Assembly: GCF_030580655.1 (NCBI RefSeq)
Contig: NZ_JAUQTB010000002.1
Coordinates: 186,001-250,000, forward strand
From: Paenibacillus lacisoli
GTDB taxonomy: Bacteria > Bacillota > Bacilli > Paenibacillales > Paenibacillaceae
Direction of reading: 5' to 3'
Length of the DNA stretch: 64,000 nucleotides
Part shown: in pieces, positions 1-8,000 of the stretch
How positions within the stretch are numbered: position 1 is the first letter of the stretch
Layout: each line of letters starts with the position of its first letter
Made by a program: the position numbers and the translations under genes
Notes under the pieces: generated by a model
The model's database searches: none
Seen by the model: the letters and a program-made list of their open reading frames with translations, nothing else
Told to the model about the DNA's origin: nothing

Positions 1-45
1 CAGGCCTATTTGTCAACGAGCTTTCATTTACACCACTCAAATGCA

Positions 46-81
46 AAAAAGCCGGACAGTTCAACTACTGTCCGGCTTTTC
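46..81 (-). terminator. Rho-independent terminator after aldehyde dehydrogenase gene
   Basis: A 14-bp perfect stem (AAAAGCCGGACAGT and its complement) with a six-base loop lies 24 bases beyond the aldehyde dehydrogenase stop codon. Runs of A/T on both sides would let it work in both directions. The remaining bases 1-45 show nothing I recognise. Confidence 0.85.
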
Positions 82-104
82 CAACTGTGATCACTCTGTA
101 TCTT

Positions 105-1406
105 TTAGGCCTGGCGTTTCAGGATACTCTTATGATGAGAAAAGACCTCAAAGCTTTGCTGTCCATGATAAGAGCCCATTCCGCTCTCTCCCACCCCGCC
201 AAACGGCAGATAATGTGAGGTCATATGGGACAAAGTATCATTGATGCAGCCTCCGCCGAAGGAGACTTTGCCTAATACATGTTTCTGCAGTTCTTCATCC
301 TCTGTAAACAGATACAGGGCCAGCGGCTTCGGACGGCGAACAATCTCATCCAGGAGCGGGTTGAGATCTGTGTAGCTGATCACAGGGAGAATAGGGCCGA
401 AAATTTCTTCCTGCATAACAGGCGAATTCCAGTCAACGCCACCCAACAGCGTTGGCTCAATCAACAGCTGTTCCCGTACCGAACGTCCGCCAATCAAAGC
501 ATCGGAGCCTTCAAGGAAAGCTGATAGCCGGTCGAAATTACGAGTATTAACGATATGCGGGAAGTCTGCGTTCTGCAGCACATCATCCCCAAATTTGTCC
601 TGTATTTCATCTCGGATCAAATGAAGCAGCTCATCCCTCACATCCTTATGCACCAGCAAATAGTCTGGAGCAACACAAGTTTGGCCTGCATTCAGAAATT
701 TACCGCGTACAAGGCGCTGAGCGGCGAGCTGGAGATCTGCATCATGATGAACGATAGCCGGACTTTTCCCCCCGAGCTCCAGCGTTACCGGTGTCAGATG
801 CTCCGCTGCCGCCTTCATGACAATACGGCCGACTCCTGTGCTGCCTGTGAAGAAAATATAATCAAATTTTTCATTCAGCAAGGCGGTACTGGTTTCAACT
901 TCGCCTTCCATCACCGCGATATATTCTTCCGGGAATACCTCATGGATAAGATCATAGGTCAGGCGGGATACCTCCGGCGTCAATTCGGACGGCTTCAAGA
1001 CTGCCGTGTTGCCGGCTGCTATGGCGCCGATCAGCGGTCCGAATCCCAGCTGGAACGGGTAATTCCAAGGCGCAATAATCAATGCCACGCCATAGGGTTC
1101 TGGATAAATTGTACTGATGCCGTCCGGCATGAATGCTGCTGTAGGCACCGAACGAGGCGCTGCCCATTCCTCAAGATGCTCCAGGGCAAAATCGAGTTCA
1201 CCCAGCACAATCCGGATCTCGGAACCGTAGGCTTCAGCTTCTGATTTATTCAGATCAGCGCGCAGTGCGTTCAGAATACGCTGGTGATAATTTTCAATTC
1301 CCTGTCTCAGCTGTTTGAGGGCCTGGATTCGATAAGAAATATTCTTGCTGTAACCGTTATTAAAAAATTCACGCTGTTTGGCAACAAGCTGTTGAGCGTT
1401 ATCCAT
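105..1406 (-). CDS. NAD(P)-dependent aldehyde dehydrogenase
   Basis: Oxidises an aldehyde to the acid with NAD(P); cytoplasmic. The protein (433 residues from the chosen start) has the aldehyde dehydrogenase signatures: the FFTGSTGVG cofactor loop, the general-base Glu in ELGGKSP, and the nucleophilic Cys in NAGQTCVAPDY. It is shorter than the ~490-residue classical enzymes and ends in a hydrophobic tail-like stretch, as in the YwdH / class-3 fatty-aldehyde dehydrogenase branch. The open frame reaches a TTG at 1421, but that codon lies inside the SD (TTGGAGATG); ATG at 1406 has GGAG at correct spacing. It has its own promoter and terminator, so it is probably monocistronic. The substrate is not predictable. 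Confidence 0.9.
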   Translation of the reverse strand: MDNAQQLVAKQREFFNNGYSKNISYRIQALKQLRQGIENYHQRILNALRADLNKSEAEAYGSEIRIVLGELDFALEHLEEWAAPRSVPTAAFMPDGISTIYPEPYGVALIIAPWNYPFQLGFGPLIGAIAAGNTAVLKPSELTPEVSRLTYDLIHEVFPEEYIAVMEGEVETSTALLNEKFDYIFFTGSTGVGRIVMKAAAEHLTPVTLELGGKSPAIVHHDADLQLAAQRLVRGKFLNAGQTCVAPDYLLVHKDVRDELLHLIRDEIQDKFGDDVLQNADFPHIVNTRNFDRLSAFLEGSDALIGGRSVREQLLIEPTLLGGVDWNSPVMQEEIFGPILPVISYTDLNPLLDEIVRRPKPLALYLFTEDEELQKHVLGKVSFGGGCINDTLSHMTSHYLPFGGVGESGMGSYHGQQSFEVFSHHKSILKRQA

Positions 1407-1462
1407 ATTTAACATCTCCAATTTATGTTTTTAAAAATTATATTGTTTAAAATATAAATAGA

Positions 1463-1491
1463 ATTATAGACTATCATTATGAAACTATCAA
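1463..1491 (-). promoter_or_regulatory. Sigma-A promoter of aldehyde dehydrogenase gene
   Basis: On the minus strand TTGATA (1491-1486), 17 bases, then TATAAT (1468-1463), about 57 bases before the chosen start codon. Near-consensus vegetative promoter. Confidence 0.75.
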
Positions 1492-1510
1492 CATACAAAT
1501 TCAAACAATT

Positions 1511-1542
1511 AAAAAAGCCACAGCATCGGCTGTGGCCTTTCT
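1511..1542 (-). terminator. Rho-independent terminator after acyl-ACP thioesterase gene
   Basis: GCCACAGC-ATCG-GCTGTGGC hairpin followed on the minus strand by TTTTTT, 20 bases beyond the thioesterase stop. Confidence 0.85.
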
Positions 1543-1561
1543 CAAATGAAAGGTGTACTTC

Positions 1562-2410
1562 TTACGCTTCTTCTTTCATGACCATGAGAGCCTGAAAGAG
1601 AATTCGCTGATCTTGACCGGTTCCACGGATCCAGATCTTGTCGTCCTGCGTCTCCGAACGTTCAATCAGGATCACCTCTCCCATCTGTGCTTCGTTCAAA
1701 TAGGAGATCCGGAATGTTCGAAGCGCCTGTCGGTCCAGTTCTTCAGGTGTTAATGCATCGTAACAGAGATCGCCATAGCGGGCATTGTTGAGGTGTCCGT
1801 TCATATCTGTTCCGCTGTATCTGATGGTGAACGTATAGGCTTCCCGCAGCAAAATCCCTTCCGGAATAGATACCTTCTCCGGCTGTGGTCCTTCTGACAG
1901 CTCAGGGTTTACAGGCACTTCGAATGGAAGTGCGGAAGGACGAAGGATTCTTCGCTTGTGAATATCGACCAGAGACCATACCGTCTTGGCTGAGATGATG
2001 GGCTCATCCTGCTGGCTTCGAATACGATAATCTCTCAACCATGCAACGCCTCTCGTTCCTTTACTCCATGTTTCAAGGCTCAGCTGATCCTGATTGACGG
2101 GTGTATACTTTAGGTCAATCTCCATCGTCAGCAGCATCCATCCCAATCCCTGACGGATCAGCTCCTCTGAAGGGTGTCCCATCGATTCCAGATGAGCATC
2201 CGCTGCATTTTGCATCCAATCCAGCAGCACAGACAGCTTCAAGCGTGCAGCGTAATCGCTGTCACTGGAACTGACGGTATGCTGTTCATTCCATAACCTG
2301 ATGGATGCTGTACCCGCTGTCTCCTGCCCCGTAAAGTCTTTGCCGTCCTTTGACAAGTCTCCGCCATCCTTAGTACTGCTTAAGATCTCAGATTCCGTAT
2401 GATGCTGCAT
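1562..2410 (-). CDS. Acyl-ACP thioesterase family protein
   Basis: Predicted double-hotdog thioesterase that releases fatty acids from acyl-acyl carrier protein, cytoplasmic. The 282-residue length fits two hotdog repeats. The second repeat carries DMNGHLNNARY, the Asn-x-His-containing active-site motif of plant FatA/FatB-like and bacterial acyl-ACP thioesterases. The first repeat contains the hot-dog helix (SVLLDWMQNAADAH) and the WSKGTRG segment typical of the family. The first ~35 residues are low-complexity and polar and look like an appended tail. Start has SD CAGGAGG at good spacing. It is followed by its own terminator; the phosphoesterase gene lies 33 bases upstream, so the two may be co-transcribed. 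Confidence 0.8.
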   Translation of the reverse strand: MQHHTESEILSSTKDGGDLSKDGKDFTGQETAGTASIRLWNEQHTVSSSDSDYAARLKLSVLLDWMQNAADAHLESMGHPSEELIRQGLGWMLLTMEIDLKYTPVNQDQLSLETWSKGTRGVAWLRDYRIRSQQDEPIISAKTVWSLVDIHKRRILRPSALPFEVPVNPELSEGPQPEKVSIPEGILLREAYTFTIRYSGTDMNGHLNNARYGDLCYDALTPEELDRQALRTFRISYLNEAQMGEVILIERSETQDDKIWIRGTGQDQRILFQALMVMKEEA

Positions 2411-2443
2411 GTATTTACACCTCCTGAGCTGCCTAATCCTGCA

Positions 2444-2944
2444 TTAAGACTTGCTATCATACAGGTGATGAGTTAATTTGAGCCCATCCTGATCCGTCGT
2501 TATGATTCCGTAGGAATATTTCTTCTGTCTGCGCCGGTCTGTCGGAGAACCCGGGTTGAACACCCAAACCCCGTTCTGAAGAGACTTGGCGGGTATGTGG
2601 GAATGCCCGTAGATGATGCAGTCCACCTGCTCACCGGCGAATGCCGCTACAGCCCTGCCTTCCGTAGTGCCGCGGGTTCCATGTCCATGTACGATGCCGA
2701 ACCGCCTGCCGGCCGCTTCAATAATGGTCTGATACCCGAGTCGTTCTACGATGCTTCGCGGGTCATTATTACCCGCAATTCCGTGTACAGGTGCATAAGC
2801 AGACAGCTGCTCATAAACACTCCATTCGGTCCAATCCCCGGCATGAAGTATCAGGTCCGCACCCTTGAGCCCGCTGATGAGATGGGCAGGCAGCTGTTTG
2901 GCCATGCGAGGCATATGGGTGTCCGATACGACCACTATTCTCAC
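2444..2944 (-). CDS. YfcE/MJ0936-type metallophosphoesterase
   Basis: Small calcineurin-like phosphodiesterase of 166 residues. All metal-ligand motifs are visible in order: SDTH at the N-terminus, HAGDW, GNND, HGH and GHSHIP. Such proteins hydrolyse phosphodiester model substrates with Mn/Ni; the physiological substrate is generally unknown. Start is GTG at 2944, with AGGAGGAG six bases upstream. It lies between the Rrf2 gene (38-base gap) and the thioesterase gene on the same strand, so a small operon is likely. Confidence 0.85.
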   Translation of the reverse strand: MRIVVVSDTHMPRMAKQLPAHLISGLKGADLILHAGDWTEWSVYEQLSAYAPVHGIAGNNDPRSIVERLGYQTIIEAAGRRFGIVHGHGTRGTTEGRAVAAFAGEQVDCIIYGHSHIPAKSLQNGVWVFNPGSPTDRRRQKKYSYGIITTDQDGLKLTHHLYDSKS

Positions 2945-2982
2945 AGCATTCTCCTCCTCATCTTTATTCCGGTATTCGTAAG

Positions 2983-3426
2983 TTACGTCCGTCCCTCCGC
3001 ACAGTCCTCCTCGTTAATCTGTTCCCGCAAGGACTGCTCCAATTCCTGCAGAGTTACCGTTTCAAAAAATTGAAGCACCTTGTTCTCCGCCAATCCATAG
3101 ATTCCACTCAGCAGCTGGTCTATGCTCCGTCCCACTTCGCAGTTCTGATTGGTGTCCGAATGAATCGAGAACAAGGGCCCTTGATCTTTGGTTGCCCGAT
3201 AAACCATAGCCAGATTAATCTGATCGCTAGGCATTGCCAAATAAAAACCGCGGGTTCCCGGCGAAGAGGTCACCATCCCTGCCTTTTTCAGGTATGCCAT
3301 CGTTCGTCTGACGACAACCGGATTGGTATTGATGCTGGATGCGATAACCGCAGAGGTGATGCGCTCGGGCATCTGCATGCTTAAGAGCAGCAGACAATGA
3401 ATACTAACTGAAAAATGCGTGCTCAC
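2983..3426 (-). CDS. Rrf2 family transcriptional regulator (YwnA-like)
   Basis: DNA-binding regulator with the Rrf2 winged helix at the N-terminus (STHFSVSIHCLLLL, then the recognition region NTNPVVVRRTMAYLKKAGMV). The closely spaced Cys trio that binds an Fe-S cluster in IscR/NsrR is missing, so it belongs with the clusterless YwnA/CymR-like members. A TTG/ATG further upstream is open, but GTG at 3426 is preceded by GAAGGTGA and matches the usual family start, giving 147 residues. The target is unknown; the adjacent thioesterase/phosphoesterase genes are candidates. Confidence 0.8.
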   Translation of the reverse strand: MSTHFSVSIHCLLLLSMQMPERITSAVIASSINTNPVVVRRTMAYLKKAGMVTSSPGTRGFYLAMPSDQINLAMVYRATKDQGPLFSIHSDTNQNCEVGRSIDQLLSGIYGLAENKVLQFFETVTLQELEQSLREQINEEDCAEGRT

Positions 3427-3515
3427 TTCGATCACCTTCTGATTTCCTTGTATGCTCCACGTGCAGACCACCCATCATCCTGGAATGATGGGTGCCGCCT
3501 GCTGTATAAACGTGC

Positions 3516-3902
3516 TTAATCAATAAATGGGTCATTCTCAGGACGAATACGGATTTTAAGCTGCCGAATACTGTATTCCATCTGCTTCACAATATCTTCA
3601 ATCTGCTTCCGCTCCATCGACCCGCCGCTAACCTGCGGTTTGGGCGCGCTCAGTTCATTCTTCAGATCCCGTATCGTGATTTGCTGTTCCTGCCATTTAT
3701 CCATCAGATCCGAAATATGAGCGTAGAAACGCTCGTAATCTTTAATGATTTCGTCCAGATAAGCATCAACTTCGTCGGGGTCATAACCCCTCATCTTATT
3801 CTTGAATTGTTTCTCGTGAATCGACAATGCGTCCTGGTGGATGCCCAGCTGCTTGAATAGCTGCTTCTGCTTATCCAGTCGGCGCTTCATATGCTCATCC
3901 AT
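3516..3902 (-). CDS. DivIVA/GpsB-like coiled-coil protein
   Basis: A 128-residue protein with a DivIVA N-terminal membrane-binding/dimer motif at about residues 30-60 (KMRGYDPDEVDAYLD), then a long heptad coiled coil and a short second helical segment (about 95-120). This is the architecture of GpsB, which links cell-wall synthases to the division and elongation machinery at the septum. The ~25-residue basic N-terminal extension (MKRRLDKQKQ) before the DivIVA motif is unlike GpsB, so I call it a GpsB-like paralogue. SD GGAGGTATGAGTTA precedes the ATG. A 9-bp inverted repeat at 3470-3492 upstream lacks a T-run and has no clear role. Confidence 0.75.
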   Translation of the reverse strand: MDEHMKRRLDKQKQLFKQLGIHQDALSIHEKQFKNKMRGYDPDEVDAYLDEIIKDYERFYAHISDLMDKWQEQQITIRDLKNELSAPKPQVSGGSMERKQIEDIVKQMEYSIRQLKIRIRPENDPFID

Positions 3903-4191
3903 TAACTCATACCTCCATCACAACACATACTGGGCTAATTACTACCTACATTATATATCACATTCAACGCGGATAATAAAATACTACAGCCATAACACAT
4001 CCTCTCACCCAGGACTACAGACCTGTTTAGCAGTCAAATCAGCATTACGTGCTGCTGCCTGCAGATAACGTCCGTTTCCTCTTTTTCCTGTGCATGATTG
4101 CGATCAAGCTGGTACGGGTAAATATCTGTACAGCCGTTTTTATAAGTAAGACGGACAAGCAACGACACATGACGGGAAGGGAGTCTTAACA

Positions 4192-4761
4192 ATGAATCAT
4201 TTAACAGAATCACAGCTCCAGGAGCTGAAACATATGCTGGTTGAACGTAAACAGGAATTAGAACGGCACTTTGAAGTTAATGACGAAGAGAATTCCTTGC
4301 TGGGTGAATCGGAACGGATGTCCACAGGCGAACTGTCTGCGGTTGATAATCATCCTGCCGATTTGGGTACCGAAACATTTGAACGCGGACGGGATCTTGC
4401 AATTAATGAGTCGCTTTCGGAAGAACTGGATCAGGTGAATGCCGCACTGCAGCGCATGGAAGACGGCACTTATGGAATTTGCCAAAAGAGCGGCGAAGAA
4501 ATTCCGTTTGAGAGACTGCAGGCGATCCCCTTTACAGAGTATACGATTGAGAATACGCCGGAACGTGAAATTTCGAATGACCGTCCAGTCGAAGAGGAAG
4601 TCATGACACTGCCGCCGAAGGGAGCAGGGGAAGTGCGTCAGCAGCATGTCGGCCGCTTTGATGATGCGGATGCCTGGGAGACGGTGGAGGAATACGGCAC
4701 ATCGAACACGCCGGCGATGGCGGCCAAACGTGACGTTAAGGACTACAACGAGAATATGTAA
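4192..4761 (+). CDS. yteA: YteA family sporulation-associated DksA/TraR-like protein
   Basis: Resembles the yteA family, found in endospore formers and related to the DksA/TraR zinc-finger regulators. The N-terminal coiled coil (about 1-90) ends in the family motif TYGICQKSGEEIP, followed by the finger-like segment around 100-130. Only one of the four zinc-ligand Cys residues is present, which is the known family state rather than damage. SD GGGAGTC lies before the ATG. It is divergent from the DivIVA-like gene across a 289-base spacer in which I see no clear promoter, so sporulation-sigma control is plausible but not shown. 189 residues. Confidence 0.8.
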   Translation: MNHLTESQLQELKHMLVERKQELERHFEVNDEENSLLGESERMSTGELSAVDNHPADLGTETFERGRDLAINESLSEELDQVNAALQRMEDGTYGICQKSGEEIPFERLQAIPFTEYTIENTPEREISNDRPVEEEVMTLPPKGAGEVRQQHVGRFDDADAWETVEEYGTSNTPAMAAKRDVKDYNENM

Positions 4762-4837
4762 TTTAGATGATTTGTAGGTTTCCAGGCAGAGTGCTTGGAA
4801 TATCACAAAAATTAATACATTAAAGACCACAGTGCAT

Positions 4838-4881
4838 ATTAAAAACCAGACCGTCGTTCTCGACAGTCTGGTTTTTAATTT
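4838..4881. terminator. Bidirectional terminator between yteA and the Gfo/Idh/MocA gene
   Basis: AAAAACCAGAC pairs with GTCTGGTTTTT around an inner GTCG/CGAC stem, with A/T runs at both ends. It lies between convergent genes and can serve both. Confidence 0.85.
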
Positions 4882-4889
4882 TTTGATAA

Positions 4890-5894
4890 TCAGCTTAACT
4901 CAACCCGCCTGCGTTCACGTGCTGACTGCTGGCAGGCATCAATCACTTTCATATTCAAAATGGCATCGCTAGGATCATAAGGAAGCGGTTTGCCCTCCAA
5001 TACAGCTGTCGAGAACGCTTCAACCTGCAGCAGGAAAGAATTCCGTCCTTTCAGGCGTTCTTCCCGTGTCACCGTACCGGTGTGTACGAAGATTTGGGGC
5101 ACCATGGTCGACTTCTCCCACCCGAACATCTTCGGCATCGCAATCGTCCCTTTCGTCCCCAAAATCTCCATATTGGAACGGCTTGCCGCCCACATTCCAC
5201 AATCGAAGGTCAGCGTCACATCACCCGGGAATTCCAGCAGACCTGAAGCCATCATGTCGACATCCCCGTGTTCTGGCGAATAGAGAGCATGTACCATAAC
5301 AGCTTCCGGCTCCCGGTCCAGATACATTCTTGCTGCCGAAATAGGGTAGACACCTACATCATAGATAGACCCGCCCCCCATTTCACGGTTAAAGCGTACA
5401 TTCCCCTGCTGATCCGCCTGATTAAAAGTAAAGGTACAATGGATTCCACGGATATCTCCAATTTCCCCGCTGTTGATAATTTCCTTGATTCGCTGATGTT
5501 TAGGATGGTAGCGGTACATAAAGCCTTCAGCAAAAACGACCCCTGCCTGATTGCAGGCTTCTACCATTTCAGTCGTATCCATAGCATTCAGTGAGGACGG
5601 CTTCTCACACAGCACGTGCTTGCCGGCCTGGGCCGCCTTGATCGTCCACTCTTTGTGAAGATGATTCGGGAGTGGTATATAGACAGCCTCTACTTCCTCG
5701 TCCTGCAATAATTCCTCGTAACTTCCATAAGACCTGGGAATCTGCATTTGCTCCGCAACCTCAGCCGCATGTTCTGCCCGCCGGCTGGCAATGGCCACGA
5801 CATCCCCATACTCCGATTCCTGAATGGCTGGAATGATCGCACTTCTCGCAATTTCTGCTGTCCCCAATATTCCCCACTTCAGCTTGCGGCTCAT
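4890..5894 (-). CDS. Gfo/Idh/MocA family NAD(P)-dependent oxidoreductase
   Basis: Rossmann-fold dehydrogenase of 334 residues acting on sugars, inositols or related polyols; the substrate cannot be told. The N-terminal nucleotide-binding loop is GILGTAEIA, and the conserved Lys of the EKP motif is in CEKPSSLN. The C-terminal half carries the family beta-sheet domain with GGGSIYDVGVYPI. SD AGGGAAG precedes the ATG. The RTP-like gene starts upstream on the same strand with a 26-base gap, so the two are probably co-transcribed. Confidence 0.88.
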   Translation of the reverse strand: MSRKLKWGILGTAEIARSAIIPAIQESEYGDVVAIASRRAEHAAEVAEQMQIPRSYGSYEELLQDEEVEAVYIPLPNHLHKEWTIKAAQAGKHVLCEKPSSLNAMDTTEMVEACNQAGVVFAEGFMYRYHPKHQRIKEIINSGEIGDIRGIHCTFTFNQADQQGNVRFNREMGGGSIYDVGVYPISAARMYLDREPEAVMVHALYSPEHGDVDMMASGLLEFPGDVTLTFDCGMWAASRSNMEILGTKGTIAMPKMFGWEKSTMVPQIFVHTGTVTREERLKGRNSFLLQVEAFSTAVLEGKPLPYDPSDAILNMKVIDACQQSARERRRVELS

Positions 5895-5920
5895 CTGGCA
5901 TCTTCCCTTTCTGGTTAAAA

Positions 5921-6283
5921 TTAAGCGAAATTATCCTGTTCAGCCTTGCGCAGCATACCGAGACACCGATCGAGATCGGTCTTGACCTGCTTTTTATACA
6001 GCTTGGCCTTTTCAGCCCCGTCATCTGTAAAATGATATAAAACGATTTCCTGAAAATCGACTTTGGGGTCATTCCCTTTTAACCGCTTCGTACGGTAAAA
6101 AACCCCTTCCTGCACAAGCTCATGGAGTGCCCGGTAGACCTCGCTCTGCGGCGGAACATACCCGAAGGGCCTGAAGTCTTCCTTCATCGCTTCCAGCATT
6201 TCATAGCCGTAGCCGCGATGCTCCTCTACCATGGTGATGAGATAGAGCTTGATAAACGCACGCTGTGAAATCATGAACGCCAT
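5921..6283 (-). CDS. Replication terminator protein (RTP)-like winged-helix protein
   Basis: A 120-residue winged-helix protein that matches, as I remember it, the Bacillus subtilis replication terminator protein nearly end to end: RAFIKLYLITM, the SEVYRALHEL recognition helix, the LYHF strand, AKLYKKQ and LDRC of the dimerisation helix, and a C-terminal DNF. RTP dimers bind Ter sites and block the replicative helicase from one side, trapping forks in the terminus. The fold is related to PadR regulators, so a transcriptional role is possible. Start ATG at 6283 has SD AGGGAGGGGG. It lies 26 bases upstream of the oxidoreductase gene. A match to the Bacillus Ter consensus was not seen nearby. 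Confidence 0.72.
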   Translation of the reverse strand: MAFMISQRAFIKLYLITMVEEHRGYGYEMLEAMKEDFRPFGYVPPQSEVYRALHELVQEGVFYRTKRLKGNDPKVDFQEIVLYHFTDDGAEKAKLYKKQVKTDLDRCLGMLRKAEQDNFA

Positions 6284-6570
6284 GTATCATCCCCCTCCCT
6301 TTATGCTGTAACCCCTTTCTCCCATTATAAACCACAATTTTGCTATTGACATCCTTCTGCTTTTTCATAGAGTTTTCGGTTGATCTGTGGAGAAGTGTGT
6401 TGGAGCGTCTTGTGAAATTGGACAGGATCAGGAGCAAGGGTGTGGAGAAACTTTTGTTGTTTTGAATTTTTCATGTAATGAAATAATCATCAATAAACAG
6501 CTCATTAGATACAGATTGCATTGAATATTATGTTGCATTGATTATTCTGAAATTTTCATCTGTTGAAAAT
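6284..6570. promoter_or_regulatory. Upstream region of the RTP-like gene with 17-bp tandem repeat
   Basis: A 287-base gap without a gene. It holds the likely promoter of the RTP-like gene (TATAAT on the minus strand near 6325-6330, weak -35) and an imperfect tandem direct repeat of 17 bases at 6516-6532 and 6533-6549 (TTGCATTGAATATTATG / TTGCATTGATTATTCTG, 15 of 17 identical). In B. subtilis the Ter sites that RTP binds lie next to rtp; these repeats do not resemble that consensus, so any role as binding sites is a guess. Confidence 0.4.
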
Positions 6571-6602
6571 AAAAAAACCAACCCTCTTAGGTTGGTTTTT
6601 TT
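6571..6602 (-). terminator. Terminator after acyltransferase gene
   Basis: AACCAACC-CTCTTA-GGTTGGTT hairpin with A7 and T7 flanks, directly after the acyltransferase stop codon. Confidence 0.85.
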
Positions 6603-6604
6603 AT

Positions 6605-7792
6605 TTATTTTGCTGCCTCGATTCCCGGGCCTTTGATTCCTGGCACTGTTTTGTTCTTCTTCCTGCGCAGGGATAACCCTGCCGTATAACGGCCAAGCGG
6701 AAGCACCGATAAAAGCCATGAGGCCGCACCGGATAACAGCAGGCAAAGGAGGAAGCTGATCAGCATGCGGAGAGTGGCATTGAGATTGAAATAGATTGCC
6801 GCGTCCAGCACGTAGGCCAATCTCAACATCAGAGGATGGATCAAATAAGCACCGTACGATACCAGTCCCAGCCACCGGATCACCCCGAGAACACGCTGGC
6901 TGGCTGCCTTATTCAGCATCATAGCGAGCCGATAGACAACAAGCACGGAAACAACACAAAACACAGCCATAAATGGATGCAGCAGTGCCATGCGGTTAAA
7001 GTTAAAACCGCTGCTGACCCCCTCAAACGGGCGGGTTACGTCATAAATCAACCAAAGACTGAGCACCAGCCCCGCACTGAATATATAAACCTGCCTTTTC
7101 ATTATCCAGCTGCGCCAGCGCTCCAGATTCAACCCAGCTGCAGCACCCAGTACAAAATAGAAATAAAAATAGAGGACATTCCGATCTGCATAGATCGTAA
7201 ATAACGGCTCAAGTAAGGGAATGCCTGTCCCGCTCATGATTCCTGCAATTCTTCCGATCCATCCTGTTAATCCGACATAGAGCAGACCGGCGGCAATCAG
7301 CGCAATGAGGTTCAGCTTGTCTGTATTCCTCTTTACGATGAATCGAATCAGCCTGCGGACAACCGGGAACAGCAGATAGAATTGAATAATCATGACAATA
7401 TACCAAAGGTGAAAGCTGGTTTTGCCTGTGAACAGCTTCCTGCCGAGCTGCTGCAAATCAGCGGTGATATTCCATACCGGACCATGGTTAAACACATAAA
7501 ATACTACAGACCATAGCAGGTAAGGCACGATAATATCTTTAAAGCGTTTAACCAGAAACTGTCCATAATGCAGTTCGCCATCATAATTATAGAACAGGAC
7601 CAGACCGGTGATGAAAATAAACACAGGCACTGCAAACTTCGCCGCTGTCAGGATCATTGTCATAACTACCGCGTCCTCCAGTCCGGCTTGGGGGACCGCG
7701 GCGTAGTGGGCGATCGCATGCTGCATGACCACAGCCAGGAAGGCAAGGCCGCGCAGTAGATCAATCTCCTGAATTCTAGTTTTTCTAGGCAT
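6605..7792 (-). CDS. Membrane acyltransferase 3 family protein
   Basis: Polytopic membrane O-acyltransferase (Acyl_transf_3 fold) of 395 residues. It begins with the characteristic RIQEIDLLRGLAFLAVVMQH segment, whose Arg-Gly and His are conserved, and has roughly ten hydrophobic helices ending in a basic tail. Such enzymes acetylate cell-surface polysaccharide, peptidoglycan or teichoic acid. The open frame extends to 7960, but ATG at 7792 has GGAGAG a few bases upstream, and the preceding residues look non-coding. The neighbouring gene encodes an S-layer-anchored esterase, so the pair could add and remove acyl groups on surface glycans; that is inference. Confidence 0.8.
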   Translation of the reverse strand: MPRKTRIQEIDLLRGLAFLAVVMQHAIAHYAAVPQAGLEDAVVMTMILTAAKFAVPVFIFITGLVLFYNYDGELHYGQFLVKRFKDIIVPYLLWSVVFYVFNHGPVWNITADLQQLGRKLFTGKTSFHLWYIVMIIQFYLLFPVVRRLIRFIVKRNTDKLNLIALIAAGLLYVGLTGWIGRIAGIMSGTGIPLLEPLFTIYADRNVLYFYFYFVLGAAAGLNLERWRSWIMKRQVYIFSAGLVLSLWLIYDVTRPFEGVSSGFNFNRMALLHPFMAVFCVVSVLVVYRLAMMLNKAASQRVLGVIRWLGLVSYGAYLIHPLMLRLAYVLDAAIYFNLNATLRMLISFLLCLLLSGAASWLLSVLPLGRYTAGLSLRRKKNKTVPGIKGPGIEAAK

Positions 7793-7943
7793 AACTCTCT
7801 CCGTTTCATTCATTCTGGATCCATAGATTACAGCATGTATCCATAATAAACAAATTAGAGTGACTGTAAACTGGTTATTGTCTGCCATCCCGTATCCGGA
7901 AAACTTCCTGGCCCTTAGCAGTACAGGTTTCCAGACTGTACAA

Positions 7944-7979
7944 AGAACCTCCAATCGCATCTACGCGGTTGAAGGTTCT
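7944..7979 (-). terminator. Possible weak terminator after tandem esterase gene
   Basis: AGAACCTTCAACCGC pairs with GCGATTGGAGGTTCT (13 of 15 positions) and is followed on the minus strand by only TTTG. Position 21 bases after the stop codon supports it. Confidence 0.45.
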
Positions 7980-8000
7980 CTCATAATTTCTATAGATTCT

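Noticed and set aside
3470..3492. ACCCATCAT inverted repeat as terminator between Rrf2 and DivIVA-like genes
   Set aside because: No T-run on either side; it lies in the upstream region of the Rrf2 gene and has no clear function.
4192..4761. YteA as a zinc-finger protein or as a damaged DksA
   Set aside because: Only one Cys of the C4 motif is present, but that is normal for the yteA family.
6284..6570. Bacillus-type Ter site next to the RTP-like gene
   Set aside because: I looked for the CTATGTACTAAAT core on both strands and did not find a convincing match.
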